Below, piece after piece: positions 52,576-62,590 of a DNA stretch of 64,000 nucleotides. How positions within the stretch are numbered: position 1 is the stretch's first letter; every line of letters begins with the position of its first letter. The notes beneath the pieces were generated by a model that did no database searches, had not been told where the DNA came from, and saw only the letters and a program-made list of their open reading frames with translations. The stretch is taken from NCBI RefSeq assembly GCF_011090385.1, contig NZ_SEWW01000005.1:150275-214274 (forward strand), given 5' to 3'. A program made the position numbers and the translations under genes. Source of the DNA: Aquirufa beregesia (GTDB lineage: Bacteria > Bacteroidota > Bacteroidia > Cytophagales > Spirosomataceae).

Positions 52576-55245
52576 ATGAAAAAAAGATATTTAATGAATC
52601 GAGTTAACGCGTGCCAATTACAATGGAAATCATTGGGCTTGTTTTGCAGTTTGATGGTTTTTGTGAGTCAGGGCTTATTCGCTCAAGGCTTAGGTGGACG
52701 CTTGTTTTCCACGACGCCCAGTAGCTCTGAACCTACTTTTTCTTATTCAGTTCCTCAAGAGTACACCATCGGAGGTATTTCCATTTCGGGATCTCAATTT
52801 TACGATGGTAATTCCATGGTGAATATTTCGGGTTTGCAGGTGGGGGATAAAATTAAAGTACCAGGAGATGCCATTGCTTCAGCCATCAAAAAAATTATGG
52901 ACCAAGGTATTTTGGAAGATGTAGAGATTTTTGCTGAGAAAGTAGAAGGAGAAAAAATTTGGTTACGCATTCAGTTGAAAGAAAGACCTCGCTTATTTGC
53001 CATTACGTATGACGGTATTAGAAAGGGAGAAAGAGAGACCTTGAATGAAAAAGTAAAGGCCTATAAAGGAAAAATTATTACGGAAACGCTTCGCAAAAAC
53101 CTTGAATTAGTTATTCGTAAATACTATCAAGAAAAAGGGCGTTTGAATATTACCACTAAATCTGTTGTCAAAACAGATACCACCAAAGGCAATAATGCTA
53201 CTTTGATCGTGACTGTCAATAAAGGCGACAAAGTGAAGGTGAATAAAATCATTCTGGATGGAATTGAACCTGCTCAGCGTTCACTTATTTTGAGAAAAAT
53301 CAAGAATACCAAACAAGTTCGTTTTGGCCGTATTTTCAAGCCTTCCAAATTTGTTCCCAAGAAATGGGATGAGGATAAAGAGAAGCTTTTGGCAGCCATG
53401 AATAAATTAGGTTTTCGTGATTTTCAATTGATTTCTGATTCGATATATCGCCATAATAATTCTTCTGTAAACCTTAAAGTTAAATTAGTTCAAGGACGTA
53501 AATATTATTACCGAAATATCTTTTTTGATGGTAACTATATCTACCCGGATTCGGTGTTGAAGGATGTGTTGGGAGTTAAGAAAGGAGATGTGTATAATAC
53601 GGAAGAACTCGATAAAAAAATGGGAGGAAATCCTGGCGAAGACTTGAGTTCTGTTTATATGGACAATGGTTATTTGTATTACAATGCGGAGCCAGTAGAA
53701 ACGTCTATTGTAGGTGATTCCATCGACTTAACGATTCGAATTTCAGAAGGTAAGCAAGCCACCATCAATAAGGTTATATTGAATGGTAATACCAAAACCT
53801 CTGACCACGTGGTTATGCGGGAGATTCGTACTTTACCAGGACAAAAATTCAATAAGTCTGCGATTATTCGTACAGTTCGTGAGTTATCTCAAATTGGTTA
53901 TTTCAACCCAGAAAAAATTACGCCTAATCCTCAACCTCGTGCGGATGGAACGGTAGATATTGAATATAACGTAGAAGAAAAACCTTCAGATCAAATTGAA
54001 TTATCAGGAGGCTGGGGAGGATACGTGGGCTTTGTAGGTACCCTAGGTGTGGTTTTCAATAATTTCTCCGCTAAAAATTTGACCAATTGGGCGGCTTGGC
54101 GTCCTCTACCTGCGGGAGATGGTCAGAAATTAGCGGTTCGTTTTCAAGCGAATGGAGCGGCATTTCAAAATTACAGTTTGACATTTACTGAGCCTTGGTT
54201 AGGAGGTAAGAAGCCTAATTCATTCTCTATCGCATTAAATCGTAGTATTTCATATCCTTACCAATTTAGAACAACGGGCTATGGAGGCGGAGGCTATGGG
54301 AGTGGCGGAGGCTACGGGGGTAGTTATGGAGGTGGCTACGGAGGTTATGGTGGCTATGGTGGTTACGGAGGAGCATATGGGGGCTATCAAAGTTATTCTG
54401 TGCCAGATTCATTGTTAACAGCTCACTTTAATGTGAACAGTATTACTTTCAGTTTAGGAAAGCGTTTAAAATGGCCAGATGATTATTTCTCTTTGAGCCA
54501 CTCATTATCATTTTCTCAATATGATGTAGATCGTTATTATACTTGGGCTTACCCACAAGGTATTTCCACTTCAGTAACTTTCATGACAAATTTCTCTCGA
54601 AATAGTATTGATAACCCTACATTTGCTCGTTCAGGATCTAGTTTTTCCATGACAGCATCATTAACACCTCCTTACTCTTTGTTGGGCGGGAATAAAACGG
54701 GCCAACTCATTGAGTACCATAAATGGATGTTGGATGCAAGCTGGTTTAGTCCATTGGCAGGTAAATTTATCTTACATACGCGAGCTCACTTAGGTTTCTT
54801 AGGGTCTTATGGGGGGAAGGAGACTACTCGATTTGAGCGTTTCGATCTAGGTGGTTCAGGAATGGTGCAAGGTTTCTCATTCAACCGAGATATTGTTGGA
54901 TTGAGAGGTTATAAAGATCGTGTTATTGGACCATCTGGATCTTATGGAAACGGAGGGGTTGCATATAATAAATTTGTCATGGAGGTCCGTTATCCTGTAT
55001 CCTTGAATCCATCGGCTACTATTTTCGTATTGGGTTTTGCTGAAGGAGGAAACAACTTCTCTACACTATCAGATTACAATCCATTTAATTTGTATAAGTC
55101 AGCAGGTTTTGGAGCACGTATATTCATGCCAGCCTTTGGTATGATTGGTATTGATTATGGTTTTGGATTTGATAAACCTAGACCGGGTGACTCTGATTTT
55201 GGACGTCAGGCCTTTACCTTCTCTATTGGTCAGCAGATTAGATAG
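52576..55245 (+). CDS. bamA: Outer-membrane assembly protein BamA with Gly/Tyr-rich loop
   Basis: 889 residues with signal peptide (LGLFCSLMVFVSQGLFAQG). POTRA domains follow to about residue 465: YTIGGISISGSQFYDG, KVKVNKIILDGIEPAQRS, KYYYRNIFFDGNYIYPDSVL and ATINKVILNGNTKTSDHVVMREI. The C-terminal barrel ends in FTFSIGQQIR. VRGF-like motif: MVQGFSFNRDIVGLRGYKD. It folds barrel proteins into the outer membrane. Odd feature: residues about 569-606 are a run of GGY repeats between two barrel strands (DNA 54280-54393). ompH genes follow at 17 and 47 bp. Confidence 0.92.
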   Translation: MKKRYLMNRVNACQLQWKSLGLFCSLMVFVSQGLFAQGLGGRLFSTTPSSSEPTFSYSVPQEYTIGGISISGSQFYDGNSMVNISGLQVGDKIKVPGDAIASAIKKIMDQGILEDVEIFAEKVEGEKIWLRIQLKERPRLFAITYDGIRKGERETLNEKVKAYKGKIITETLRKNLELVIRKYYQEKGRLNITTKSVVKTDTTKGNNATLIVTVNKGDKVKVNKIILDGIEPAQRSLILRKIKNTKQVRFGRIFKPSKFVPKKWDEDKEKLLAAMNKLGFRDFQLISDSIYRHNNSSVNLKVKLVQGRKYYYRNIFFDGNYIYPDSVLKDVLGVKKGDVYNTEELDKKMGGNPGEDLSSVYMDNGYLYYNAEPVETSIVGDSIDLTIRISEGKQATINKVILNGNTKTSDHVVMREIRTLPGQKFNKSAIIRTVRELSQIGYFNPEKITPNPQPRADGTVDIEYNVEEKPSDQIELSGGWGGYVGFVGTLGVVFNNFSAKNLTNWAAWRPLPAGDGQKLAVRFQANGAAFQNYSLTFTEPWLGGKKPNSFSIALNRSISYPYQFRTTGYGGGGYGSGGGYGGSYGGGYGGYGGYGGYGGAYGGYQSYSVPDSLLTAHFNVNSITFSLGKRLKWPDDYFSLSHSLSFSQYDVDRYYTWAYPQGISTSVTFMTNFSRNSIDNPTFARSGSSFSMTASLTPPYSLLGGNKTGQLIEYHKWMLDASWFSPLAGKFILHTRAHLGFLGSYGGKETTRFERFDLGGSGMVQGFSFNRDIVGLRGYKDRVIGPSGSYGNGGVAYNKFVMEVRYPVSLNPSATIFVLGFAEGGNNFSTLSDYNPFNLYKSAGFGARIFMPAFGMIGIDYGFGFDKPRPGDSDFGRQAFTFSIGQQIR

Positions 55246-55262
55246 TGATTTAGCAGCATACA

Positions 55263-55826
55263 ATGAAAAAGTCGATTTTTTTCTTAATTTTGATGCTTAC
55301 GGTGCTAGGACAAAGGTCTTTTGCCCAGAAATTTGGATACATTGATACGGAATTTATTACTTCTAAAATGCCAGAATACAAACAAGTTCAAGGCAAGATA
55401 GATCAAATGACCAAACAATGGATCCAGGAGATTTCAAACAAAAACGAGGAAGTCGCCAAATTAGAACGAGACTATAAATTAGAAGAATTATTGTTGACCG
55501 AAGATTTACGTCAACAAAGATTAAGTATCATTCGTCAAAAGGACAATGAAGCGAAGTCCTTTCAAAATAAGATATTCGGCACAGAAGGGGAATTGTTTAA
55601 GTTCAAACAGGCAGCTTTGAAACCTATCTTGGATGAAGTATCCAAGGCGGTAGAAAAAGTTGTCCGACAAAAGAGATTAGATTTCCTATTTGATAAAGCA
55701 AATGACGGTTTGGCTATGATTTATACCAATCCGGTACACGACTATTCTGATTATGTATTGGAAGAATTGGGATTGGAATTAGATCCTAATTTGGTCGATA
55801 AAGCAACAGATAAATTAAACAAGTAA
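55263..55826 (+). CDS. OmpH/Skp-like periplasmic chaperone 1
   Basis: 187 residues with signal peptide (FFLILMLTVLGQRSFAQ). It starts the OmpH pattern KFGYIDTEFITSKMPEYKQVQGKID, followed by long charged helices (EVAKLERDYKLEELLLTEDLRQQRLSIIRQKDNEAK) that form the tentacles, and ends DFLFDKANDGLAMIYTNPVHDYSDYVLEELG. Skp-like proteins hold unfolded barrel proteins for BamA, in line with its position after bamA. Confidence 0.88.
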   Translation: MKKSIFFLILMLTVLGQRSFAQKFGYIDTEFITSKMPEYKQVQGKIDQMTKQWIQEISNKNEEVAKLERDYKLEELLLTEDLRQQRLSIIRQKDNEAKSFQNKIFGTEGELFKFKQAALKPILDEVSKAVEKVVRQKRLDFLFDKANDGLAMIYTNPVHDYSDYVLEELGLELDPNLVDKATDKLNK

Positions 55827-55856
55827 AAGAAAATTAATAATCAATTAAACTCACGT

Positions 55857-56459
55857 ATGAAAACCAAATTTTTGTTGGCCATGGGCCTAGTGTTCGGAAT
55901 GGCTGTAATGCCTCTTAAGGCGCAGATTAAGATCGGATTTATCAATGCAGATTACATATTAAGTCAAATGCCTGAAGCTAAACAAGTGGAGGAAGATTTG
56001 AAAAATACGCAAAAGCAATATGAAACTTTGTACCAAGGAAAGGTGAAAGACTTTCAAGATAAATTGGCAGTATTTGAGAAATTACCAGCTAGCACAGCTG
56101 ATATTATCAAGCAAGACAGAGAAAAAGAATTGCAGAATTTACAAACTTCTATTCAGGAGTTTCAACAAAATTCTCAATCTTCTTTGCAAAAGAAACAAGC
56201 ACAATTGTTACAACCTTTGTTGAAGAAAATTGAAGAAAATATGCATGCGGTGGCTAATGAAAATGCATATACTTATGTTTTCAATTATGATGCAGGTATG
56301 GGAACAGCCCCTATCTTGTTACACTACCCAGCTGATGCTAGCATCTCTGACTTGGTGTTGAAGAAAATGGGAATTACTCCTAAGCCAGTAACGGCAACTC
56401 CAGCTGCTGCGACGACGACTCCAGCAACGAAAACGGCTACTCCGGCTACGAAGAAATAA
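55857..56459 (+). CDS. OmpH/Skp-like periplasmic chaperone 2
   Basis: 200 residues with signal peptide (LLAMGLVFGMAVMPLKAQ), then IKIGFINADYILSQMPEAKQVEEDLKNTQ and coiled helices (ELQNLQTSIQEFQQNSQSSLQKKQAQLLQPLL), ending DASISDLVLKKMGI. A low-complexity Ala/Thr/Pro tail (residues about 176-200) is not seen in the first copy. The pair is a diverged tandem duplication; a strong terminator follows. Confidence 0.88.
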   Translation: MKTKFLLAMGLVFGMAVMPLKAQIKIGFINADYILSQMPEAKQVEEDLKNTQKQYETLYQGKVKDFQDKLAVFEKLPASTADIIKQDREKELQNLQTSIQEFQQNSQSSLQKKQAQLLQPLLKKIEENMHAVANENAYTYVFNYDAGMGTAPILLHYPADASISDLVLKKMGITPKPVTATPAAATTTPATKTATPATKK

Positions 56460-56476
56460 GCTAATTTATACCATAT

Positions 56477-56510
56477 AAAAGGGTGCAAGTCAAACTTGCA
56501 CCCTTTTTTT
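56477..56510 (+). terminator. Rho-independent terminator of the uppS-bamA-ompH operon
   Basis: GGGTGCAAGT-CAA-ACTTGCACCC followed by seven T, 18 bp after the ompH stop. The 10-bp perfect stem, with A-rich flank on the left, is a textbook terminator. Confidence 0.9.
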
Positions 56511-56585
56511 ATGTCTAATGAAGAAGCTGATAAATTTTGGCTAGAGCCTATTTATCAATATGTTTAAGTGGGAATTTTTTAACTT

Positions 56586-56618
56586 AGATTTGTCAACTTT
56601 TCAAAAGTTGACAAATCT
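56586..56618. repeat. Intergenic palindrome, 16-bp arms
   Basis: AGATTTGTCAACTTTT-C-AAAAGTTGACAAATCT, perfect over 16 bp, between the ompH terminator and the minus-strand rhlE gene. A candidate mRNA-end hairpin for rhlE or a mobile palindrome of the type at 41984 and 62633. Confidence 0.6.
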
Positions 56619-56689
56619 CTAAGCAATATTGAATATTGAATATTCAAAAATCAATACTCATGAATACCATAATAACCCCCAAGAGGTAT

Positions 56690-58024
56690 TTATGATTTAC
56701 CACCTTGGTATTTATTCTTTTTCCAACCTGTATAAGGTGTCGAATTTTTTGTCGCTGTAGCAGCCGAGGAATTAACCCCTGCCGGAGCTCCCGTTCGTGG
56801 CGTACCACTGTTTCTATGGGATGATGTAGCTCCTGCCGCTCTAGGTGGGCGCTGAGGCTTCACAGCTTTCTTAGCAATGGTATGATTCATTAATGGATAA
56901 GGATGATCCTCTATAACAGGGATTTGCTTTCCAATTAATTTTTGAATATCCCTTAAGTATTCTTTCTCCTCTGCTTCACAAAAACCTATAGCAATGCCAC
57001 TAGCTCCCGCTCTTCCAGTACGACCTATTCGGTGTACATACGATTCGGGAATGTTGGGCAGCTCATAGTTGATCACGTGTGTTAATTCATCAATATCAAT
57101 TCCTCGAGCCGCAATATCGGTTGCAACTAGTACACGAGTAAGTTTGGATTTGAAATTATTCAAGGCTGTTTGTCTCGCATTCTGCGACTTGTTTCCATGA
57201 ATAGCTTGAGAATTTACTCCCGCCTTGCTCAAATCTTTAGCCACTCGATCAGCACCATGTTTTGTTCTAGTGAAAACTAGAGCTCTTTCAATGGATTTAT
57301 CCTTTAGAATATCAATCAATAATTTTCGCTTGTTATCCTTATCTACAAAATAAACCACTTGATTGATGGTATTAGCTGTAGATGATACGGGGGTAACTTC
57401 CACTTTAGAAGGATTATGCAGTATGCTATTGGCCAATTCTACGATGGCAGGTGGCATAGTAGCCGAAAAGAACAAAGATTGTCTTCTCTGCGGCAAACGA
57501 GCAATGACTTTCTTGACATCATGAACAAAGCCCATATCCAACATACGGTCAGCTTCATCCAATACAAAAAATTGAATATTTTGAAGGCTGATAATTTTTT
57601 GATTCATTAAGTCTAATAAACGCCCAGGTGTTGCTACTAATATGTCCACACCAGCACGTAGAGACTCTACTTGACTATGCTGACTTACTCCTCCAAATAT
57701 CACTTTATAACGCAAATTGGTATTTCTACCATAACTCTCAAAACTTTCACCAATTTGAATGGCTAATTCCCGAGTAGGCGTTAAAATAAGACTTCTAATC
57801 AGTCTTTTACCAGCAGGTAAGTGCTTATCTTGAGTAAGCAGTTGAATGATGGGTATCGCAAATGCAGCTGTCTTACCCGTGCCTGTTTGTGCACAACCCA
57901 ATAAATCTTTTCTGTCCAATACCAATGGAATGGCTTTGGCCTGAATAGGAGTTGGGGTGGTATAACCTTCTGATTCTAAAGCCTTCAGAATAGGCTCAAT
58001 TAACTTTAAATTTTCAAATGACAT
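56690..58024 (-). CDS. rhlE: DEAD-box RNA helicase RhlE
   Basis: 444 residues. Motifs in order: Q motif YTTPTPIQAKAIP, AQTGTGKT, PTRELAIQ, TPGRLLD, DEADRMLDMGF, SATMP, VLVATDIAARGIDID and YVHRIGRTGRAG. The last 70 residues are a basic low-complexity tail (KKAVKPQRPPRAAG, ending KKNKYQGGK) that binds RNA non-specifically. It likely unwinds rRNA or mRNA structures, as RhlE does in the cold. Single gene. Confidence 0.93.
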   Translation of the reverse strand: MSFENLKLIEPILKALESEGYTTPTPIQAKAIPLVLDRKDLLGCAQTGTGKTAAFAIPIIQLLTQDKHLPAGKRLIRSLILTPTRELAIQIGESFESYGRNTNLRYKVIFGGVSQHSQVESLRAGVDILVATPGRLLDLMNQKIISLQNIQFFVLDEADRMLDMGFVHDVKKVIARLPQRRQSLFFSATMPPAIVELANSILHNPSKVEVTPVSSTANTINQVVYFVDKDNKRKLLIDILKDKSIERALVFTRTKHGADRVAKDLSKAGVNSQAIHGNKSQNARQTALNNFKSKLTRVLVATDIAARGIDIDELTHVINYELPNIPESYVHRIGRTGRAGASGIAIGFCEAEEKEYLRDIQKLIGKQIPVIEDHPYPLMNHTIAKKAVKPQRPPRAAGATSSHRNSGTPRTGAPAGVNSSAATATKNSTPYTGWKKNKYQGGKS

Positions 58025-58112
58025 AGTGCCTTTTTGTTTATCGACCGGATTGTTTTGATTTCTTGATCACCGGTCGGACGAAAAGGAACTCGTTGTCTAA
58101 AATGTAGACGGA

Positions 58113-58589
58113 TTATTTTTTAAGAAATGCAGCAAACATCCATATTAATTTCTCTTGCTCGCGAATGTAATCGCTCATCAGGGCATTTGTACCTTCATCT
58201 TGGGCATCGGAAGCTAAATTCAATAATTCTCTTTCTAATACAATAAGTGCTTGAAAACCTTCTAATATATGAGATAAAGCTTCTTTTCCATTGGATATAT
58301 GCTTCACTTCCTTGATGGTCGCATGAGCTACATAATCTGTGAAAGAATGCAATGGAGTATGACCCAAAGTCAGAATTCGCTCAGCTATTTCATCAATTTT
58401 TAATAAAGCATCATTGTAAATTTCTTCAAATTTCAAATGCAGTTCAAAGAATTTTTCACCTGAAATATTCCAGTGAAAACCCCTTGCATTGATATAAAGT
58501 ATTTGATAATCAGCTAAAAGAATATTCAATTTAGCTGCTAGTTCTTCTGATTTTTGACTGTCTAGTCCGATGAGGTTCGTGTTAGCCAT
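58113..58589 (-). CDS. dps: Dps family ferritin-like protein
   Basis: 158 residues. The ferroxidase signature is YINARGFHWNISGEKFFELHLKFEEIYNDALLKIDEIAERILTLG with the His/Asp/Glu set, and the C-terminal helix ELLNLASDAQDEGTNALMSDYIREQEKLIWMFAAFL. It stores iron and shields DNA under peroxide stress. It reads in the same direction as rhlE, with an 88-bp gap. Confidence 0.93.
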   Translation of the reverse strand: MANTNLIGLDSQKSEELAAKLNILLADYQILYINARGFHWNISGEKFFELHLKFEEIYNDALLKIDEIAERILTLGHTPLHSFTDYVAHATIKEVKHISNGKEALSHILEGFQALIVLERELLNLASDAQDEGTNALMSDYIREQEKLIWMFAAFLKK

Positions 58590-58753
58590 GTTGATGAAAA
58601 TGAATGTTATGCTGATAGTTCAAACGGCAAGTCTTGTTAATTGGTTCAATTGACAGGATTGAGCTTGCCTAATTTTCTGCAATTTCGTCATAATTCAGCT
58701 GGAAATACATTTTTTAACAAAAAAATGTCGATTGAATTGGAATGACAAAAATG

Positions 58754-59482
58754 TTAATCCTGGAAATAATGGATGGTTTGTATCACTGTGGTGATGATAA
58801 TGACTGACAAAACAAGGTAATGAAAAGCTTTTTCTGAAATTTTAGTCAAAATAATCTTACCCAAATAAGTGCCTACTATGCTGATAATGATTAAAAAGGG
58901 GATCAAAATTATATGTTCCTGATGAAAATACCCTTGAGAAATATACACCGCCGCCCTACTTAAATCAACTCCAAAATCAATAACCGCTGAAGTAGCTATG
59001 AATACATCCTTTTCCAATTGAAAGGCGGCTAAGGTAATTCCTCGGATAGCTCCTCCTGTACCTATTAAGCCGGCTAAAAAGCCAGAAATAGCCCCACCCG
59101 TATACAAATTTCGATTATTCTTTTGGATTCTGTTATGGGCGCCTGACATCAAGTAAATGGACAAAGCCAATATGATGATGTTCATGCTAAGTTCAATCTT
59201 TTTTTGAGGGATATAGTTCGTGAGTAATGCTCCTAGTATAACAAATAAAACAGCAGGGATACCCAATTTTAATACGATGTTTTTGTCTATTCCATTTCTG
59301 AACAATAGAATTTTAGAAGTATTGCTAAATACATGAAAGACGGCCGTAACACCCAGCACAATTTTGAAATCTAAAACCAAGGATGCTAGAGGTACAAACA
59401 AAATGGATGACCCAAAGCCACTGACCGTTCCGATAATTTCGGCTAATAGGGCTAAAAAAAAGAAGAGGCTATAGGTTTCCAT
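58754..59482 (-). CDS. TSUP (TauE/SafE) family transporter
   Basis: 242 residues with about seven or eight membrane helices in two repeats. The first repeat starts LAEIIGTVSGFGSSILFVPLASLVLDFK and the second GGAISGFLAGLIGTGGAIRGITLAAFQLEK; these GxxxGxGG turns are the family mark. Family members export sulfite, sulfoacetate or other organosulfur anions. Substrate unknown; no sulfur genes nearby. Confidence 0.85.
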   Translation of the reverse strand: METYSLFFFLALLAEIIGTVSGFGSSILFVPLASLVLDFKIVLGVTAVFHVFSNTSKILLFRNGIDKNIVLKLGIPAVLFVILGALLTNYIPQKKIELSMNIIILALSIYLMSGAHNRIQKNNRNLYTGGAISGFLAGLIGTGGAIRGITLAAFQLEKDVFIATSAVIDFGVDLSRAAVYISQGYFHQEHIILIPFLIIISIVGTYLGKIILTKISEKAFHYLVLSVIIITTVIQTIHYFQD

Positions 59483-59511
59483 TCTTCAATATAACAAATA
59501 CCTGTTAAAAT

Positions 59512-60162
59512 CTAATGAGTAGCATTTTCCCCTTCGGAGGATTCCATGGATTCAGGATCTGTTGTAGAAACCTTTTCTACTTCATGTTTTTCCAAAAACT
59601 TATTTTGAAAGAGTAGAAAAAGTACCACCCCACAGAAAATGGAAGCATCCGCAAAGTTGAAGATGGGTGTAGAATAATAACTTCCTCCCCAAATGGGTAC
59701 CCAATTAGGTAAAATACCTTCCCATACATCAAAGAAAAACATGTCGATAACTTGTCCATGAAACCAGGTCATGGGAGCATTGGCAGGAGCATTATTAAAC
59801 CAAACACCATAGAAAATGGAATCGATTAAATTGCCGATGGCCCCTCCTAATATTAAACCCATGCAAACTAATAAACCCGCATGCATTTTTTTCTTGGTGA
59901 AACTGTAGAGATAATACCCTATGCCGAACATCGCAATAATGCGGAAACTTGTCAGCATGAATTTGCCATAAATAGTTCCTAGCTGTATCCCAAAAGCCAT
60001 ACCTGGGTTCAAGGTATAATGTAATTTGAAATAACTACCCAAGAGTTCTATTTGACCAAAATAACCGGGCTCCATGAAAAAATGTACCGATAATTTAATG
60101 GCTTGATCTATCAATATAATGGCAATGCTGACTAAAAAGTAGCGGTAATTTTTTAACGTCAT
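59512..60162 (-). CDS. lspA: Lipoprotein signal peptidase
   Basis: 216 residues with four membrane helices. The catalytic aspartates are in GGAIGNLIDSIFYG and FNFADASIFCGVVL. The acidic C-terminal extension (KHEVEKVSTTDPESMESSEGE) is common in Bacteroidota LspA. It cuts prolipoproteins before the lipid-modified Cys. It overlaps proline dehydrogenase by 4 bp, so the two are co-translated. Confidence 0.95.
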   Translation of the reverse strand: MTLKNYRYFLVSIAIILIDQAIKLSVHFFMEPGYFGQIELLGSYFKLHYTLNPGMAFGIQLGTIYGKFMLTSFRIIAMFGIGYYLYSFTKKKMHAGLLVCMGLILGGAIGNLIDSIFYGVWFNNAPANAPMTWFHGQVIDMFFFDVWEGILPNWVPIWGGSYYSTPIFNFADASIFCGVVLFLLFQNKFLEKHEVEKVSTTDPESMESSEGENATH

Positions 60163-61358
60163 AGGTTTTTTCTTCGGCTCACTTCTTTTTGTAAAAGGGC
60201 AAACTCTCTTGAAGTTTGACCCGCAATGGAGCTATTTTCTTCAGCTCGACGGAATAAATAGGGCATAACAGCAGAAACAGGCCCGTAAGGTACATATTTG
60301 GCTACGTTATATCCTGAGGATGCAAGGTTATAAGAAATATTATCTGACATGCCCAATAATTGTGCAAAATAGATATGCGGATGATTTTGTGTAATTCCTT
60401 TTTCTTCCATCCACTGACAAAGTAATTGGCAACTATGCTCATTGTGTGTACCAACACAGAAATGAACTTGTTCTAAATGATCCAAGCAGGCTTGAATTCC
60501 TACATTGAAATCACGATCAGTGGCTTCCTTTTCCTTGTGTAAAGGTTCTGAGTATTCATCTTCATGAGCTCTCAAGCGCTCTTTTTCCAAATAGGCACCA
60601 CGCACTAATTTAACTCCCAAGAAATAGGATTGATCCATAGCCACCTGAATGGCATGATGTAGATTCTCCAACATATCAATGCGATACATTTGAAAGGTGT
60701 TGAAAATAATGGCCGTCTTTAGATTGTAGCGCTGCATCATTTCATAGCATAATTCATCGATGGTATTTTGAATCCAACTTTCCTCCGCATCAATGAATAA
60801 TCGTACTTGTTGTTGGTATGCTTCTTGGCAAATATCAATTAAATATTCCTTGCTTTTTAAGAAGTCAATTTCCTCTTCTTCCGTTAATCCTTTTTCCGTT
60901 TGGTATTTTTCTAATAACTCGCTATTGAAAATCCCCGTCATTTTGAAAACTGCATAGGGTATAGCGCTACTTTCGTGTGACTGGATGATTGTTTTAAGGA
61001 TTTCATTTTTAGTTAATTGGAAAGATTTGTCGTTTTCTTCCCCCTCAACCGAATAATCAAGGATTGTGCCAATGTGAGCTTTATCCAGTTCTTGGATGGT
61101 AGTTTGACACTCCTGTATAGATTCTCCTCCGCAAAATTGACCAAAAAGAGTAGTTTTTATTATTTTTTTAACAGGTAAATGCAAGAAAAGGAATAATTTG
61201 ATGAAAAAAGTCCCTAACTTTACAAGCCAATTTTGATTCATTATCGCAAATATCCAATAGGACTTGCGAAGTTGAAAATCACTTTTAGAAGCAAAGGCGA
61301 TTTGGGTGTCCTCAAAAGATAGCTTTTTCAAGTTTTTCGAAGATGTTTGGTGGGTCAT
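60159..61358 (-). CDS. Proline dehydrogenase
   Basis: 399 residues, monofunctional (no P5C dehydrogenase domain). FAD-binding barrel motifs: RLFIDAEESWIQNTIDE, FNTFQMYRIDMLENLHHAIQVAMDQSYFLGVKLVRGAYLEKERLR, HNEHSCQLL and VAKYVPYGPVSAVMPYLFRRAEENSSI. It oxidises proline to pyrroline-5-carboxylate. It is the first gene of the pair with lspA, overlapping by 4 bp. Confidence 0.95.
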   Translation of the reverse strand: MTHQTSSKNLKKLSFEDTQIAFASKSDFQLRKSYWIFAIMNQNWLVKLGTFFIKLFLFLHLPVKKIIKTTLFGQFCGGESIQECQTTIQELDKAHIGTILDYSVEGEENDKSFQLTKNEILKTIIQSHESSAIPYAVFKMTGIFNSELLEKYQTEKGLTEEEEIDFLKSKEYLIDICQEAYQQQVRLFIDAEESWIQNTIDELCYEMMQRYNLKTAIIFNTFQMYRIDMLENLHHAIQVAMDQSYFLGVKLVRGAYLEKERLRAHEDEYSEPLHKEKEATDRDFNVGIQACLDHLEQVHFCVGTHNEHSCQLLCQWMEEKGITQNHPHIYFAQLLGMSDNISYNLASSGYNVAKYVPYGPVSAVMPYLFRRAEENSSIAGQTSREFALLQKEVSRRKNL

Positions 61359-61471
61359 TTTTTTTAAATTGCCTGCAAATATAAGTGAATAAAATTTAAC
61401 CGAATCTGTAACACAAGAATATTAATATTAAAACAGTTTTGAGCTTAGGCTCTTTTAATCTATCCAAATTT

Positions 61472-62566
61472 ATGAATGCCAATTTAGAAGTAGTGCCGAT
61501 GCAAGAATGGATTCAGACAGATGGCAAGCCGCTTATCATTGCGGGACCTTGTTCTGCTGAAACTGAGGATCAAGTATTAGAGACAGCCCGTCGTATTAAA
61601 GCGGAAGGCTATGCGCATATTATGCGTGCTGGTGTTTGGAAACCTCGTACTCGTCCAGGAAGCTTTGAAGGCATGGGAGAGCCAGCTTTAAAGTGGTTGG
61701 TTGAAGCAAAGAAAGAAACAGGTTTGCCATTAGCTATTGAAGTAGCAACTCCAGAGCATATTGAGTTAGCTTTGAAGTATGGTGTAGATGTTTTGTGGAT
61801 TGGTGCTCGTACTACCGTTAACCCGTTTAACGTACAAGACCTAGCTGATGCTTTGAAAGGAGTAGATATCCCTGTATTGGTGAAAAATCCAGTTAACCCA
61901 GATTTAGCTCTTTGGGTTGGTGCATTCGAACGTTTACAAGGATCGGGAATTAAAAAATTAGGGGCTATTCACCGTGGTTTTTCTAATGCGCAAGAAACGA
62001 AATACCGTAACTCACCAATGTGGGCTATGGCCGTTGAATTGAAGCGTTTATTCCCTCAAATGCCAATGATCGGCGATCCATCTCACATGGCTGGAAAGCG
62101 TGCTTTGTTGATGGAATTGTCACAACGTATCTTGGATTTGAATTACGATGGTATGATCATCGAAACTCACCGTGATCCTGATGCTGCTTGGTCAGATGCT
62201 TCACAACAAGTTACTCCAGAGAAATTAGGGGAGATGTTACGTGAATTAGAAGTTAGAAATGCTAGTTATGGTGCTGATTTCTCGGATGAATTGGCGGCAT
62301 TGCGTGAGAAAATTGATAATATTGACCGTGAATTATTAGAAGTGTTAACGGCACGTATGGCTGTGGTGGAAAAACTAGGTGAATACAAGCGTGATAATAA
62401 TGTAGCTGTTTTGCAATTAGATCGTTGGAAGCAATTACATGGCGATCGTGCCAATCAAGCAAAAGGTTTAGGTTTATATCCGGAGTTTGTAGAAGAATTA
62501 TTCAAATTGGTTCACTTAGAATCTATCCGTAAACAAACGGAAGTAATGAATTCGGCTACAGCTTAA
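61472..62566 (+). CDS. Bifunctional DAHP synthase / chorismate mutase
   Basis: 364 residues from the ATG at 61472; the TTG 33 bp upstream is less likely. The first 265 residues are a type I-beta DAHP synthase (KPLIIAGPCSAETEDQV, IMRAGVWKPRTRPGSFEGMGE, EVATPEHIELALKYGVDVLWIGARTT, MIGDPSHMAGKR). A chorismate mutase (about 280-355) follows: LREKIDNIDRELLEVLTARMAVVEKLGEYKRDNN. The fusion makes the first shikimate step sensitive to the mutase side of the pathway. A terminator follows at 62591. Confidence 0.95.
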   Translation: MNANLEVVPMQEWIQTDGKPLIIAGPCSAETEDQVLETARRIKAEGYAHIMRAGVWKPRTRPGSFEGMGEPALKWLVEAKKETGLPLAIEVATPEHIELALKYGVDVLWIGARTTVNPFNVQDLADALKGVDIPVLVKNPVNPDLALWVGAFERLQGSGIKKLGAIHRGFSNAQETKYRNSPMWAMAVELKRLFPQMPMIGDPSHMAGKRALLMELSQRILDLNYDGMIIETHRDPDAAWSDASQQVTPEKLGEMLRELEVRNASYGADFSDELAALREKIDNIDRELLEVLTARMAVVEKLGEYKRDNNVAVLQLDRWKQLHGDRANQAKGLGLYPEFVEELFKLVHLESIRKQTEVMNSATA

Positions 62567-62590
62567 TCAATATCTTGATAATAAAGCTTT

